From NCBI GenBank assembly GCA_905215555.1, contig CAJMQU010000011.1:31716-95715 (forward strand): a DNA stretch of 64,000 nucleotides. The letters are read 5' to 3'. The notes beneath the pieces are model-generated. The model searched no databases, was not told the DNA's origin, and was given only the letters and a program-made list of their open reading frames with translations. The position numbers and the translations under genes were made by a program. Of this stretch, positions 45,376 through 53,923 are shown in pieces. The stretch comes from an uncultured bacterium. GTDB lineage: Bacteria; Bacteroidota; Bacteroidia; Bacteroidales; Bacteroidaceae. Numbering within the stretch: the stretch's first letter is position 1; every line of letters begins with the position of its first letter.

Positions 45376-45480
45376 TTCCTATTTTTACGTTACACATTTT
45401 ATGTAATGCAAAATACGGAATATATTTCGTATAAAACAAAAGAGCATGAATTTTTAACGCCTCTTACTTTGTTTCCTCCC
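45376..45480. other. AT-rich gap before the inverted-repeat element
   Basis: Upstream region of the HAD gene. No clear -7 box was found on the minus strand; GTATTTTGC near 45410 is one base short of the consensus. Confidence 0.3.
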
Positions 45481-45870
45481 CCCCCTTCCACACCGTTGAA
45501 ACGCCTTATTCATCGGCTTTGGCAGGTGGAAGGGTTGGTAGGCACAGACTGGAATAGCATTTTACAGGCACTCGAAAGAAATGACCACCATTCGTCTGTA
45601 TGTACGAACACGATACCGCTTTCATGCCTTCATTGCTCAGCAATCGTGCGTTAAAAGAAGAGAGTTACAATCGACCGACGCCAGTCATTCACTTGAACAA
45701 CTCAAGTCATTCAATCGAATGACTCCAGTCGGTATAGTAAATGACTGGAGTCGGTCGATCATAATGTAAAGCGAAAGCCATCAAAACAATCAGGGGTAAA
45801 TGATAACCACAAAGTACCCTTCCACCCGCTAAAGCCGATAAATAAGGAAGCGGGGAAAGGTGGAAGGGGG
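45481..45870. repeat. Element bounded by 55-bp inverted repeats
   Basis: The arm at 45481-45535 and the reverse complement of 45816-45870 are both 55 bp and agree at about 40 of 55 positions without gaps. The best blocks are CCCCCTTCCA, TTATT, ATCGGCTTT and GTGGAAGGGT. Each arm is also internally palindromic (CCCTTCCAC to GTGGAAGGG). The 280-bp interior holds no convincing gene but contains a 22-bp half-site array. It resembles a MITE or a paired REP element. No target duplication could be confirmed. Confidence 0.7.
45670..45759. repeat. 22-bp array of AATGACT/AGTCGGT half-sites
   Basis: AGTCATT occurs at 45683 and 45705, and its inverse AATGACT at 45718 and 45740. AGTCGGT occurs at 45727 and 45749. 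Each same-orientation pair is exactly 22 bp apart. The outermost 20 bp (45670-45689 and 45740-45759) are inverted repeats with one mismatch. The architecture matches the arrays at 1983 and 25772 with unrelated half-sites. Confidence 0.8.
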
Positions 45871-45944
45871 AATATGCAAGAAAACAAATAGATACATGAC
45901 AACAAGAAAATAGCTTTCAGCCTTTTAGCTTAACAAAAATTCAT

Positions 45945-45952
45945 TATCTTTG
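45945..45952 (+). promoter_or_regulatory. -7 box before the TPR-lipoprotein remnant
   Basis: TATCTTTG is a full match, 38 bp before the ATG at 45991. Confidence 0.5.
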
Positions 45953-45990
45953 TACGACTTGACAGTACTAACAACAAAGACAACACGCAT

Positions 45991-46191
45991 ATGAAATGGA
46001 CTGAACCACTACTAATAATCATTCTTTTACCACTTTTCTTCCTCTCTTGCGACAGTAAGCCCTATCCTCATGTCTTGCTGTCTGCCGATTCCCTGACAAA
46101 CATTTGTCCGGACAGTGCCATCCTACTGTTGGAACAAATTAAGAATAACTATGGTACGTTCATCATCAAATGTGCAATTACCAAGATTTAA
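45991..46191 (+). pseudogene. Truncated N-terminus of a TPR-type lipoprotein
   Basis: A 66-residue frame begins with signal MKWTEPLLIIILLPLFFLSC and continues HVLLSADSLTNICPDSAILLLEQI. That phrase is the usual start of large Bacteroides tetratricopeptide lipoproteins that continue for hundreds of residues. Similarity stops near position 46145. The promoter is intact, so a short lipopeptide could still be made. Confidence 0.6.
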
Positions 46192-46366
46192 TGAGAAAGC
46201 ATATGACCAGCTATGGGCTGTAGAAACTGTTTCTATACAAAAAAATAAATATATGTTGAGACATGTAAATAGTGGTCAATACCTTTCCCATGATGATCTT
46301 TTGCTACATCCCAAAAACCCTAATGATCAATCATTATGGTTTGATATAACAATAGTTAAATAGACA
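46150..46366 (+). pseudogene. Orphan C-terminal fragment, trefoil-like
   Basis: A different frame from the preceding remnant encodes about 65 residues, including AYDQLWAVETV, YMLRHVNSGQYLSHDD and SLWFDITIV. The W-containing repeats look like the end of a ricin-type beta-trefoil or similar C-terminal lectin-like domain. It has no start of its own that fits the domain and a terminator follows. It is probably the 3' end of a lost gene, joined by deletion to the lipoprotein start. Confidence 0.45.
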
Positions 46367-46374
46367 AAAGACTA

Positions 46375-46424
46375 AAATACTCATTTTCCTCAAGATGTAA
46401 TGATTCTAAGGGAAATGAGTATTT
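46375..46424 (+). terminator. Terminator after the remnant
   Basis: AAATACTCATTTTCC pairs with GGAAATGAGTATTT (about 14 bp, one bulge) around a 20-base loop. The A and T runs at the stem base make it bidirectional. Confidence 0.7.
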
Positions 46425-46539
46425 ATGATATCAACGGAGCATCAAACTAATCTCACTGAGACAATACTCACTTTTTATATAGCAGACTCCACAATAGAGT
46501 TAAAAAAATATTTTATAAAAATAGTATATCGATTTTTCC

Positions 46540-46547
46540 TATATTTG
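46540..46547 (+). promoter_or_regulatory. -7 box of the MACPF gene
   Basis: TATATTTG is a full match, 34 bp before the MACPF start codon. Confidence 0.6.
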
Positions 46548-46581
46548 TACTTCTATCGCCATCAATATAAAAAACTAAAGT

Positions 46582-47634
46582 ATGAGACTGAACTACTCTT
46601 TATTCTGGATATTGTTGTTACTTTGGAGTGGATGTGATTCTTCGGAAACAGAAACCAAAATAGAAATTGAGCCGCCAATAGTAGCAGACAAAGACCCTGT
46701 TGATATATATGTATTTATAGAGACAGTACCAGACGACACCGTTTATAATTATAAGGATTTGTTAGGTAGAGGGTTTGATTGCAAAAAGAGTACCATTAAG
46801 GGATACGCAAATGTAAAAGGCAAAGTCATTGATGTAGACCGCCTGTTAAAGGGTGACGGTTATGATTATGTAAAACAGACCCAAAAAAAATTATATCCTT
46901 GTTCTATAGAAGTATCTTTACTATACAATGGAGGAAACTGGATTATAAATGAGAATAGAGATTTAAATAAATATATAGATAACATCTATTTAAATAGTCA
47001 TGTGGAGACGAGAATAGGAGATGATATTCTTGAACTATTTACTGAAGACATAGGAGATATAGAGGAAAATTTTCAAGGGAACTTTTTTCATAAAGTGGAA
47101 TGTTTTCATCCTACCAGCAGATATACCCTCTCCCAAGTTTGGCCAGAGTTTTTGTATTTTTTCTTATCTGAAGAATTCTTGAATGACTTAGAAAAGAGCA
47201 ACGGAGACGAGATAGTGAAGAAATATGGTACTCATGTTCTTACTGATATACTCTTAGGGGGATATGCCTCTCTCTCTTATGTTGCTCAATATACTTATAT
47301 GCTATCTGACGCGGACTTTAGAAAACGAGTCCAAGTTTACACCAACTACTTTAACGTATCCCGTTATCCTTTGGATGTAACCCAAATCTTTGAAGAATGC
47401 AGTAAAGTGAATATTCATTTCAAAGCAAATGGAGGGAACCCGTCGCATTTTGTTGCTGAAGGTGATAAAATCATAGGCTTTGACAAATGGATTAGAGAAA
47501 TTAATAATCAAGTGGGAAGCTTAATCGGAATCGGACATTCCACTACTCGTGTATTTTTAATTAGTGATTTTGTGAAAGATGAAAAGAAGAAAGCTGAAAT
47601 AGAAAAAGCCATTCTACGGTATTGCAACCAATAA
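46582..47634 (+). CDS. MACPF-domain lipoprotein, candidate BSAP-like toxin
   Basis: A 350-residue protein with lipobox LWSGC (Cys18), so it is exported and probably surface-lipidated. The MACPF signature YGTHVLTDILLGG starts at Tyr215 (Y-G-T-H then six residues then GG). Regions at about 75-190 and 235-285 are where the two membrane-inserting helical clusters lie in this fold. It ends soon after the MACPF core with no separate C-terminal domain. Known Bacteroidales MACPF proteins include BSAP antimicrobial toxins that kill related strains by binding LPS or an outer-membrane protein. It is AT-rich, has its own promoter, and lies between gene remnants and the metG/surface-glycan locus. Toxin activity is inferred. 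Confidence 0.85.
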   Translation: MRLNYSLFWILLLLWSGCDSSETETKIEIEPPIVADKDPVDIYVFIETVPDDTVYNYKDLLGRGFDCKKSTIKGYANVKGKVIDVDRLLKGDGYDYVKQTQKKLYPCSIEVSLLYNGGNWIINENRDLNKYIDNIYLNSHVETRIGDDILELFTEDIGDIEENFQGNFFHKVECFHPTSRYTLSQVWPEFLYFFLSEEFLNDLEKSNGDEIVKKYGTHVLTDILLGGYASLSYVAQYTYMLSDADFRKRVQVYTNYFNVSRYPLDVTQIFEECSKVNIHFKANGGNPSHFVAEGDKIIGFDKWIREINNQVGSLIGIGHSTTRVFLISDFVKDEKKKAEIEKAILRYCNQ

Positions 47635-47724
47635 CCTCGATACATCCCTCCCTTTTTGTCTGTTCTTTTTGAATGTACTATGGATATTTCATTGTCTTCT
47701 CTTTTTCTTTGAGTAGAAAACCGC

Positions 47725-47732
47725 TATCTTTG
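47725..47732 (+). promoter_or_regulatory. -7 box for metG
   Basis: TATCTTTG is a full match, 43 bp before the ATG. Confidence 0.55.
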
Positions 47733-47775
47733 CGCATCAAAATGCGCTCATAACAAAAGACATAGATATATCACA

Positions 47776-49815
47776 ATGGAAAAGAAATTCAAACGCACTA
47801 CCGTTACGTCCGCACTGCCCTACGCTAACGGCCCGGTTCATATCGGACACCTGGCAGGAGTTTATGTACCTGCCGATATCTACGTCCGCTACCTGAGACT
47901 GAAAAAGGAAGATGTAATCTTTATCGGTGGTTCGGACGAACACGGAGTACCCATCACTATCCGTGCCAAGAAAGAAGGCGTGACGCCGCAGGATATCGTA
48001 GACCGTTATCATACGCTTATCAAAGACTCTTTCAAAGAGTTCGGCATCTCATTCGACGTATACAGCCGCACTACTTCGAAGACGCATCATGATACAGCTT
48101 CCGAGTTCTTCCGCAAGCTGTACGAAAAAGGTGAATTCATCGAAAAGACCAGTATGCAATACTACGACGAGGAAGCCAAGACGTTCCTTGCCGACCGTTA
48201 TATCACAGGCGAATGTCCTCATTGCCACGCAGAAGGCGCTTACGGTGACCAGTGCGAGAAGTGTGGCACCAGCCTCAGCCCTACGGACTTGATTAATCCG
48301 AAGAGTGCCATCAGCGGAAGTGCACCTGTGATGCGCGAAACAAAACACTGGTATCTGCCGCTCGACAAGCACGAAAGCTGGCTCCGCCAATGGATTCTGG
48401 AAGATCACAAAGAATGGCGGCCCAATGTATACGGCCAGTGCAAGAGCTGGCTCGATATGGGCCTGCAACCCCGTGCCGTAAGCCGCGACCTCGACTGGGG
48501 TATTCCCGTACCCGTAGAAGGTGCCGAGGGCAAAGTGCTGTATGTATGGTTTGATGCTCCCATCGGCTACATCAGCAACACCAAAGAACTGCTGCCCGAC
48601 TCTTGGGAAAAATGGTGGAAAGACCCTGAAACACGCCTTGTTCACTTCATCGGTAAGGACAACATCGTGTTCCACTGCATCGTATTCCCTGCCATGCTGA
48701 AAGCCGAAGGCAGCTATATCCTGCCGGACAACGTACCGAGCAACGAGTTCCTGAACCTGGAAGGCGACAAGATTTCTACTTCACGCAACTGGGCCGTATG
48801 GTTGCACGAATATCTGGCAGACTTCCCCGGTAAACAGGATGTGCTGCGCTACGTGCTCACCGCCAATGCTCCGGAGACTAAAGACAACGACTTCACTTGG
48901 AAGGATTTCCAGGCACGCAACAACAACGAGCTGGTAGCCGTTTACGGCAACTTCGTGAACCGTGCCCTGCAACTCACCAAAAAGTATTTTGACGGTGTGG
49001 TGCCCGCTGCCGGCGAACTGACGGATTACGATCGCGAAACACTGAAAGAATTCTCTGATGTAAAAGCGGAAGTGGAGAAACTGCTCGATGTATTCAAGTT
49101 CCGCGATGCACAGAAAGAGGCTATGAACCTCGCCCGCATCGGTAATAAATACCTGGCAGATACCGAACCATGGAAGATTGCCAAGACAGATATGGACCGC
49201 GTAGCGACTATCCTCAACATCTCCCTGCAGCTGGTTGCCAACCTTGCCATCGCTTTCGAACCGTTCCTGCCGTTCAGCAGCGAACGTCTGCGCAACATGC
49301 TGAATATGGAAAGCTTCGACTGGGCAACCCTGGGAAGCACCAACCTGCTGCCTGCCGGACATCAATTGGGCACGCCCGAACTGCTCTTCGAAAAGATAGA
49401 GGACAGCGTGATCGAAGCACAGGTACAGAAGTTGCTCGACACGAAGAAAGCCAACGAAGAAGCCAATTACAAGGCAAATCCTATCCGGCAGAACATCGAG
49501 TTCGATGACTTCATGAAACTGGATATCCGTGTCGGCACCGTACTGGAATGCCAGAAAGTGCCCAAAGCAGACAAGTTGCTGCAATTCAAGATTGCCGACG
49601 GACTGGAAAACCGTACCATCGTAAGCGGCATTGCTCAGCACTACAAACCGGAAGAGCTGGTAGGTAAACAAGTATGCTTCGTAGCCAACCTCGCACCGCG
49701 TAAGCTGAAAGGAATTGTCAGCGAAGGTATGATCCTTTCTGCCGAGAACTTTGACGGTTCACTCTCTGTGGTTACTACCATGAAGGAGGTGAAGCCGGGT
49801 AGTGAAGTGAAATAA
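47776..49815 (+). CDS. metG: Methionyl-tRNA synthetase
   Basis: A 679-residue enzyme that charges tRNA-Met. The class I HIGH motif is seen in ANGPVHIGHLAG (about 14-25) and the KMSKS loop is KISTS in GDKISTSRNW, the usual Bacteroidetes form. A zinc knuckle, CPHCHAEGAYGDQCEKCG, lies at about 148-165. The anticodon-binding helical domain follows, and a C-terminal EMAP-II/Trbp-like tRNA-binding domain covers about 575-679 (DFMKLDIRVGTV). It is followed by a perfect terminator. Confidence 0.97.
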   Translation: MEKKFKRTTVTSALPYANGPVHIGHLAGVYVPADIYVRYLRLKKEDVIFIGGSDEHGVPITIRAKKEGVTPQDIVDRYHTLIKDSFKEFGISFDVYSRTTSKTHHDTASEFFRKLYEKGEFIEKTSMQYYDEEAKTFLADRYITGECPHCHAEGAYGDQCEKCGTSLSPTDLINPKSAISGSAPVMRETKHWYLPLDKHESWLRQWILEDHKEWRPNVYGQCKSWLDMGLQPRAVSRDLDWGIPVPVEGAEGKVLYVWFDAPIGYISNTKELLPDSWEKWWKDPETRLVHFIGKDNIVFHCIVFPAMLKAEGSYILPDNVPSNEFLNLEGDKISTSRNWAVWLHEYLADFPGKQDVLRYVLTANAPETKDNDFTWKDFQARNNNELVAVYGNFVNRALQLTKKYFDGVVPAAGELTDYDRETLKEFSDVKAEVEKLLDVFKFRDAQKEAMNLARIGNKYLADTEPWKIAKTDMDRVATILNISLQLVANLAIAFEPFLPFSSERLRNMLNMESFDWATLGSTNLLPAGHQLGTPELLFEKIEDSVIEAQVQKLLDTKKANEEANYKANPIRQNIEFDDFMKLDIRVGTVLECQKVPKADKLLQFKIADGLENRTIVSGIAQHYKPEELVGKQVCFVANLAPRKLKGIVSEGMILSAENFDGSLSVVTTMKEVKPGSEVK

Positions 49816-49821
49816 ATTCAA

Positions 49822-49860
49822 ATGCGGCTGCCCCCGAAAGTCGGGCAGCCGCATCATTTT
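49822..49860 (+). terminator. Terminator of metG
   Basis: ATGCGGCTGCCC (49822-49833) and GGGCAGCCGCAT (49843-49854) form a perfect 12-bp stem with a 9-base loop, followed by CATTTTATC. Confidence 0.85.
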
Positions 49861-49971
49861 ATCATATTAAACATAGACGAAAAATTTCCTCTCACAACAT
49901 CAAAGAGGAAATGCTTTTACTTATCCAAAGTGAAAGAAGCGCTTTTGAGACAACCTCTTTTAAACAGACAG

Positions 49972-51417
49972 ATGGGAGCATCACTAAAAGAAAAAACAGC
50001 CAAAGGATTATTGTGGGGCGGCATAGGCAATGGCGCTATGCAATTGCTGAACCTCATCTTCGGAATATTCCTTGCCCGCCTGTTGACCAGCACCGACTAC
50101 GGTATGGTAGCTGTGCTGACTATCTTCTCCGCCATGGCCGGAGTCTTCTCGGAAAGCGGTTTTATCCTGGCTCTTGTCAACAGAAAAGAGGTAAAGCACG
50201 AAGATTATAACGCTGTATTCTGGTTCAACATCAGCATCGGCGCATCACTTTACTTGATACTCTTTATCTGCGCCCCTTTCATCGCCGACTTTTATGATAC
50301 TCCGGAGCTGACACAGTTGGCACGTTTCCAATTCCTCAGTTTCTTTATCGGAAGCTTCGGCACAGCACCCACAGCATACTTCTTCCGCAACCTTATGGTG
50401 AAAGAACGCAGCCAGATACAAATAGCTGCCATCATCATTTCGGGAGTTACAGGCGTCACATGCGCCTATCACGGCTGGGGATATTGGGGAATTGCCTTGC
50501 AAACAGTCCTCTACGTCAGCACCAATACTGTCCTGCTCTGGATATTCTCGCCCTGGCATCCCACACTTTCATTCGATATGCGTCCGTTGCGGGCATTGTT
50601 GCCTTTCAGCACCAAACTGCTTTTAACGTCGCTGTTCACACACATCAACAACAACATCTTCTCCGCCCTGCTGGGGTATTTCTATACCATCAAGCAGGCA
50701 GGTTACTACTCGCAAGGAAGCAAGTGGACCACCATGGGCTACTCCACCATCTTCGGAATGATAAACAGTGTAGGGCAGCCCGTATTCAGAGAGGCTTCGG
50801 AAGACTTGCAACGCCTGCAAAATATATTCCGCAAGCTGATGCGCTTCACCGCTTTCGTCAGCTTCCCCGCCATGCTGGGGCTGGGCATTGTTTCACACGA
50901 ATTGATTGTCATAAGCATCACTGAAAAGTGGTTGCCTTGTGTGCCTGTCATGCAGATTTTATGCGTATGGGGAGCTTTCATGCCGATTGCAACCTTATAC
51001 TCCAATCTGATGAACAGTCTCGGACGCCCGAACATCTACATGTGGAACACCATTGCACTGGGCATTTTCCAACTGTTATGCGTATGGGGCAGCTATCCGT
51101 ACGGACTGAATGTCATGCTGATTGTCTATACCGCCGCTAATATCCTCTGGCTACTGGTGTGGCATTATTTTGCCCACAAGCATATCGGAATTTCCCTGTT
51201 CAATACATTGAAGGATATTGCTCCTTACCTTATCATTTCCGTAGCAGTAATGACTTTCACGTATTGGGTGGCAAGCCATATAGAGAATATCTATCTTTCC
51301 CTGCTCGTAAAAATAGCCTTAGCTGCTTCCCTTTACATATTCCTTATGTGGAGCCTGAAGTCTGTCGTATTCCGGGAAAGTCTTCAATATCTGCTTAAAA
51401 AGAAAACCATAGAATGA
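49972..51417 (+). CDS. Wzx-type lipopolysaccharide/O-unit flippase
   Basis: A 481-residue inner-membrane protein with about 14 hydrophobic helices. It belongs to the MOP exporter group close to WzxC-like proteins. The ATG at 49972 (MGASLKEKTAKGLLWGGIGNG) matches family starts; the frame upstream has no conserved content. It should flip lipid-linked oligosaccharide across the inner membrane. The next gene starts within its stop codon (ATGATG overlap). Confidence 0.88.
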   Translation: MGASLKEKTAKGLLWGGIGNGAMQLLNLIFGIFLARLLTSTDYGMVAVLTIFSAMAGVFSESGFILALVNRKEVKHEDYNAVFWFNISIGASLYLILFICAPFIADFYDTPELTQLARFQFLSFFIGSFGTAPTAYFFRNLMVKERSQIQIAAIIISGVTGVTCAYHGWGYWGIALQTVLYVSTNTVLLWIFSPWHPTLSFDMRPLRALLPFSTKLLLTSLFTHINNNIFSALLGYFYTIKQAGYYSQGSKWTTMGYSTIFGMINSVGQPVFREASEDLQRLQNIFRKLMRFTAFVSFPAMLGLGIVSHELIVISITEKWLPCVPVMQILCVWGAFMPIATLYSNLMNSLGRPNIYMWNTIALGIFQLLCVWGSYPYGLNVMLIVYTAANILWLLVWHYFAHKHIGISLFNTLKDIAPYLIISVAVMTFTYWVASHIENIYLSLLVKIALAASLYIFLMWSLKSVVFRESLQYLLKKKTIE

Positions 51418-52436
51418 TGGCACTGCAAAATGTAACCGTAATCATCCCTGCACACAACCGCCCCGAGCGCCTGCGCAGACTACTCGACTACTATAGCCGT
51501 ACGGACATAAAAATCCTCGTCCCCGACTCATCCGACCAGCCGTTTGCCGATGCTGAGAAGTACCCGGACGTGACGTATCTGCACCGTCCCAAACTGCATT
51601 TTTTGCTGAAACTGAAAGAGGTACTCCCGATGATTGGTACTCCTTACGTGTTATACTGCGCTGATGATGATTTCACTGTCCCTTCGGCCATTGCCCGGAT
51701 GGCAGAGTTTTTGGATGCTCACCCCGATTACACTACGGCACAAGGCCACTATCTGACTTTTACACCGCAAAAGGGAAAGATTTCTTTTTACCCCCGGTAT
51801 ATACGCTATTTCGACAAACAGATAACGGGAGAAACGCCTCGGGAAAGACTTTCCCAAGAGAAGAATATGTACGCCTCACTGCTCTATTCCGTCATCCGGA
51901 CAGATGCTTTCCAAAGGATGTATGCAGCTTGCTTCAACTCCGACGGCAGTCTGCGTTTCCGCAATCTCTTCCTGGCTGAAGAGTTCTTCAATCATGCGGC
52001 ACTGATTTTCGGTAAATACACCACGCTGCCCTGTTTCTACAGTGCCCGTGAGCGCATTGCAGGTTCGGCTACGGAAACCACCGTACCCGTTTCCGTCATC
52101 AAGACGTCTCTTAAATATCAATCGGAATATCAAGGTTTCCTATTGGCACTGGCCGAATTGCTGGAAGCCCAGGAGGGATGCAGACTTGAAGAGGCATTAT
52201 CCTTTATCCGCCATATAAGCGATATGCCTAAAGACACCGCGAAGATTTCCGGTAAAAGAAAAATTATGGAGTTCACACAAAAATATCCTCCACTGCGTTG
52301 GGTGAACAAGTTGGGCGACTGGAGATATGCCCAAAAAGGACTAAAGGCCGTAAAAGGTATGCAGAGTTACCCCTGCACATTCTCTACTCCCGAAAAGGAA
52401 GAGATTATCCGGGCTATTTCAAATACGACTGATTAA
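51414..52436 (+). CDS. Glycosyltransferase (TIGR00180-like GT2 type)
   Basis: A 340-residue protein with a GT-A fold. VTVIIPAHNRPERLRRLLDYY marks the nucleotide-sugar site and YVLYCADDDFTVPSAI the DxD-type motif. The C-terminal region (about 200-340) fits the TIGR00180 glycosyltransferase group. It starts at ATG 51414 overlapping the flippase stop (a second ATG at 51417 is possible). Donor and acceptor sugars are not known. It is convergent with the nonulosonate gene cluster. Confidence 0.8.
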   Translation: MMALQNVTVIIPAHNRPERLRRLLDYYSRTDIKILVPDSSDQPFADAEKYPDVTYLHRPKLHFLLKLKEVLPMIGTPYVLYCADDDFTVPSAIARMAEFLDAHPDYTTAQGHYLTFTPQKGKISFYPRYIRYFDKQITGETPRERLSQEKNMYASLLYSVIRTDAFQRMYAACFNSDGSLRFRNLFLAEEFFNHAALIFGKYTTLPCFYSARERIAGSATETTVPVSVIKTSLKYQSEYQGFLLALAELLEAQEGCRLEEALSFIRHISDMPKDTAKISGKRKIMEFTQKYPPLRWVNKLGDWRYAQKGLKAVKGMQSYPCTFSTPEKEEIIRAISNTTD

Positions 52437-52536
52437 GAAAAACACTTCGCTTTTGAGCGGGCGGGGAGCGATTCTGCTAAATGATACACAGAACTGCAAC
52501 AAGCCGCCCTATCAACAACTTCAATCCTCTAAAGGA

Positions 52537-53034
52537 TTACATAAATTTCTGAAGCACCGTCTCCAGCATACCATTGTCCGCCAGTATCTTCTCTACAAAC
52601 TCACGGAATGCACCGAAGCCGCCATGAGCCGCCGTCACGTAGTTCACTTCACGCTTCACATAATCGGGCGTGTTGCAGGGAGAAGCGCTGAAACCAACAG
52701 CACGCAGCAAGTGGATGTCATTCAGGTCGTCACCGATAAAGGCAACATCTGCCAGAGTGATGCCCATCTCTTCGCAGAGCTCTTTCGCTTTCGTCAGCTT
52801 GTCACCCACATGCAGGTAGCAGCGGGAAATCTTCAGTTTATCGGCACGCTTCTGCACCAATTGGGAATTCTCCCCCGTCATGATGGCCACAGGGATGCCC
52901 AGTTCACGAAGAAAGATAACGCCCCATCCGTCCTTTACGGAGAAACGTTTCATTATATCACCTTCGGCCGAATAATACATTCCGCCATCTGTCCAAACAC
53001 CGTCGATATCTGTAATAACTAACTTGGGTAACAT
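52537..53034 (-). CDS. C0-type HAD phosphatase (KDN-9-P or Neu-9-P phosphatase-like)
   Basis: A 165-residue KdsC-fold phosphatase. The ATG at 53034 is chosen; a GTG at 53073 would overlap the upstream gene and add an unconserved AT-rich leader. Motif I is TDIDGVWTDGG, motif II MTGENS and the acidic motif FIGDDLNDIHLL. KdsC has TGR at motif II; TGE followed by a downstream Lys (Lys66) resembles the KDN-9-phosphate phosphatase of B. thetaiotaomicron, as I recall it. It is the last gene of the minus-strand cluster with the NeuB-like synthase, which supports a nonulosonate role. Confidence 0.8.
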   Translation of the reverse strand: MLPKLVITDIDGVWTDGGMYYSAEGDIMKRFSVKDGWGVIFLRELGIPVAIMTGENSQLVQKRADKLKISRCYLHVGDKLTKAKELCEEMGITLADVAFIGDDLNDIHLLRAVGFSASPCNTPDYVKREVNYVTAAHGGFGAFREFVEKILADNGMLETVLQKFM

Positions 53035-53059
53035 GAGAGATATTTTTGAATTATGAATA

Positions 53060-53923
53060 TTATTTTCTTTCACCTAAACGGTTACGTTTGCCATCCCGAT
53101 AGCCCTCCCAAAGTGCTTTCCACTTGGCAAACTTCTGTTGCTCGTAAAGCAGGACAAAGACAATCCGCTTATAAAGATGATAGTGGAGGTGGGCTTTCAA
53201 ATTGAGGCAATCGGGGTAAAGCCGATGGAGAATCATGCCATTCCGCACATTATAGTAGGTGCGTTGGGGAGGATACTCATTCGGAAACACTTCTTTGCCG
53301 AACAAACGGTGTTTCTTCTTCTGATAGCCCAAATCGTGCTGCAACAGAATATTTCGGAAGCAATAAGTCGGAATCTGTTGCCGGCGGGCACGCCAGCAAA
53401 ATTCACAGTCGATGCCCCAGACAAAGAGTTCTTCCATAAAATTGCCCAACTTTTCGAAAAGCGGCATAGGATAGATGGTGCCCGAGGTCATGGCAGAAGG
53501 AACCTCTTCTACACTCTCCGTCACCGGATAGGACGAAGTTTGTTGGGAAACGATGAAGTAATTGGTAGAAAAGATAGCTTCCGTATCTTCACCGTAAGCA
53601 CGGATGCTTTCCAGATACCGCGGGAAATCTCCTGCCGAGAAATAGCTGTCTTGGTCCAATGTCAGCAAATGTGTAAAACCATTATCACGGGCATAGGCTA
53701 CGGCCTGATTCAGTGCGGCACCAATACCTACATTCCGCCCGCATCCCATATATTGCAAACGTTCCGGATGGCAGACACCGGATAGGGAAAGAGGGGTTGC
53801 TTTCTCCCCTTCGGGGGTATTATCCCATAAAACCAAGGTATCTACCTGCGGCAAATAGCTGTTTATATTGCGAATCAGATTCCCGTCCGGATGATACAAA
53901 ACTACGACAGCAGCTAATTTCAT
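53060..53923 (-). CDS. GT2 glycosyltransferase (rhamnosyltransferase-like)
   Basis: A 287-residue GT-A enzyme. It begins MKLAAVVVLYHPDGNLIRNI, with NVGIGAALNQAVAYARDNGFTHLLTLDQDSYF holding the DxD-like metal site and an LFVWGIDCEFCWRARRQQ region near the acceptor site. This pattern is like WbbL/RfbF rhamnosyltransferases, though the donor is not certain. It overlaps the NeuB-like gene by 4 bp and lies upstream of the phosphatase. Confidence 0.85.
   Translation of the reverse strand: MKLAAVVVLYHPDGNLIRNINSYLPQVDTLVLWDNTPEGEKATPLSLSGVCHPERLQYMGCGRNVGIGAALNQAVAYARDNGFTHLLTLDQDSYFSAGDFPRYLESIRAYGEDTEAIFSTNYFIVSQQTSSYPVTESVEEVPSAMTSGTIYPMPLFEKLGNFMEELFVWGIDCEFCWRARRQQIPTYCFRNILLQHDLGYQKKKHRLFGKEVFPNEYPPQRTYYNVRNGMILHRLYPDCLNLKAHLHYHLYKRIVFVLLYEQQKFAKWKALWEGYRDGKRNRLGERK

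Noticed and set aside
45367..45654. 95-codon frame after the HAD gene
   Set aside because: It runs through the 55-bp inverted-repeat arm, so most of it is repeat sequence, and no protein family is recognised.
46425..46637. 70-codon frame before the MACPF gene
   Set aside because: It overlaps the promoter and start of the MACPF gene and has no convincing features.
49822..49971. Upstream extension of the flippase to 49822
   Set aside because: It would begin inside the metG terminator and adds 50 residues that do not fit the flippase family start.
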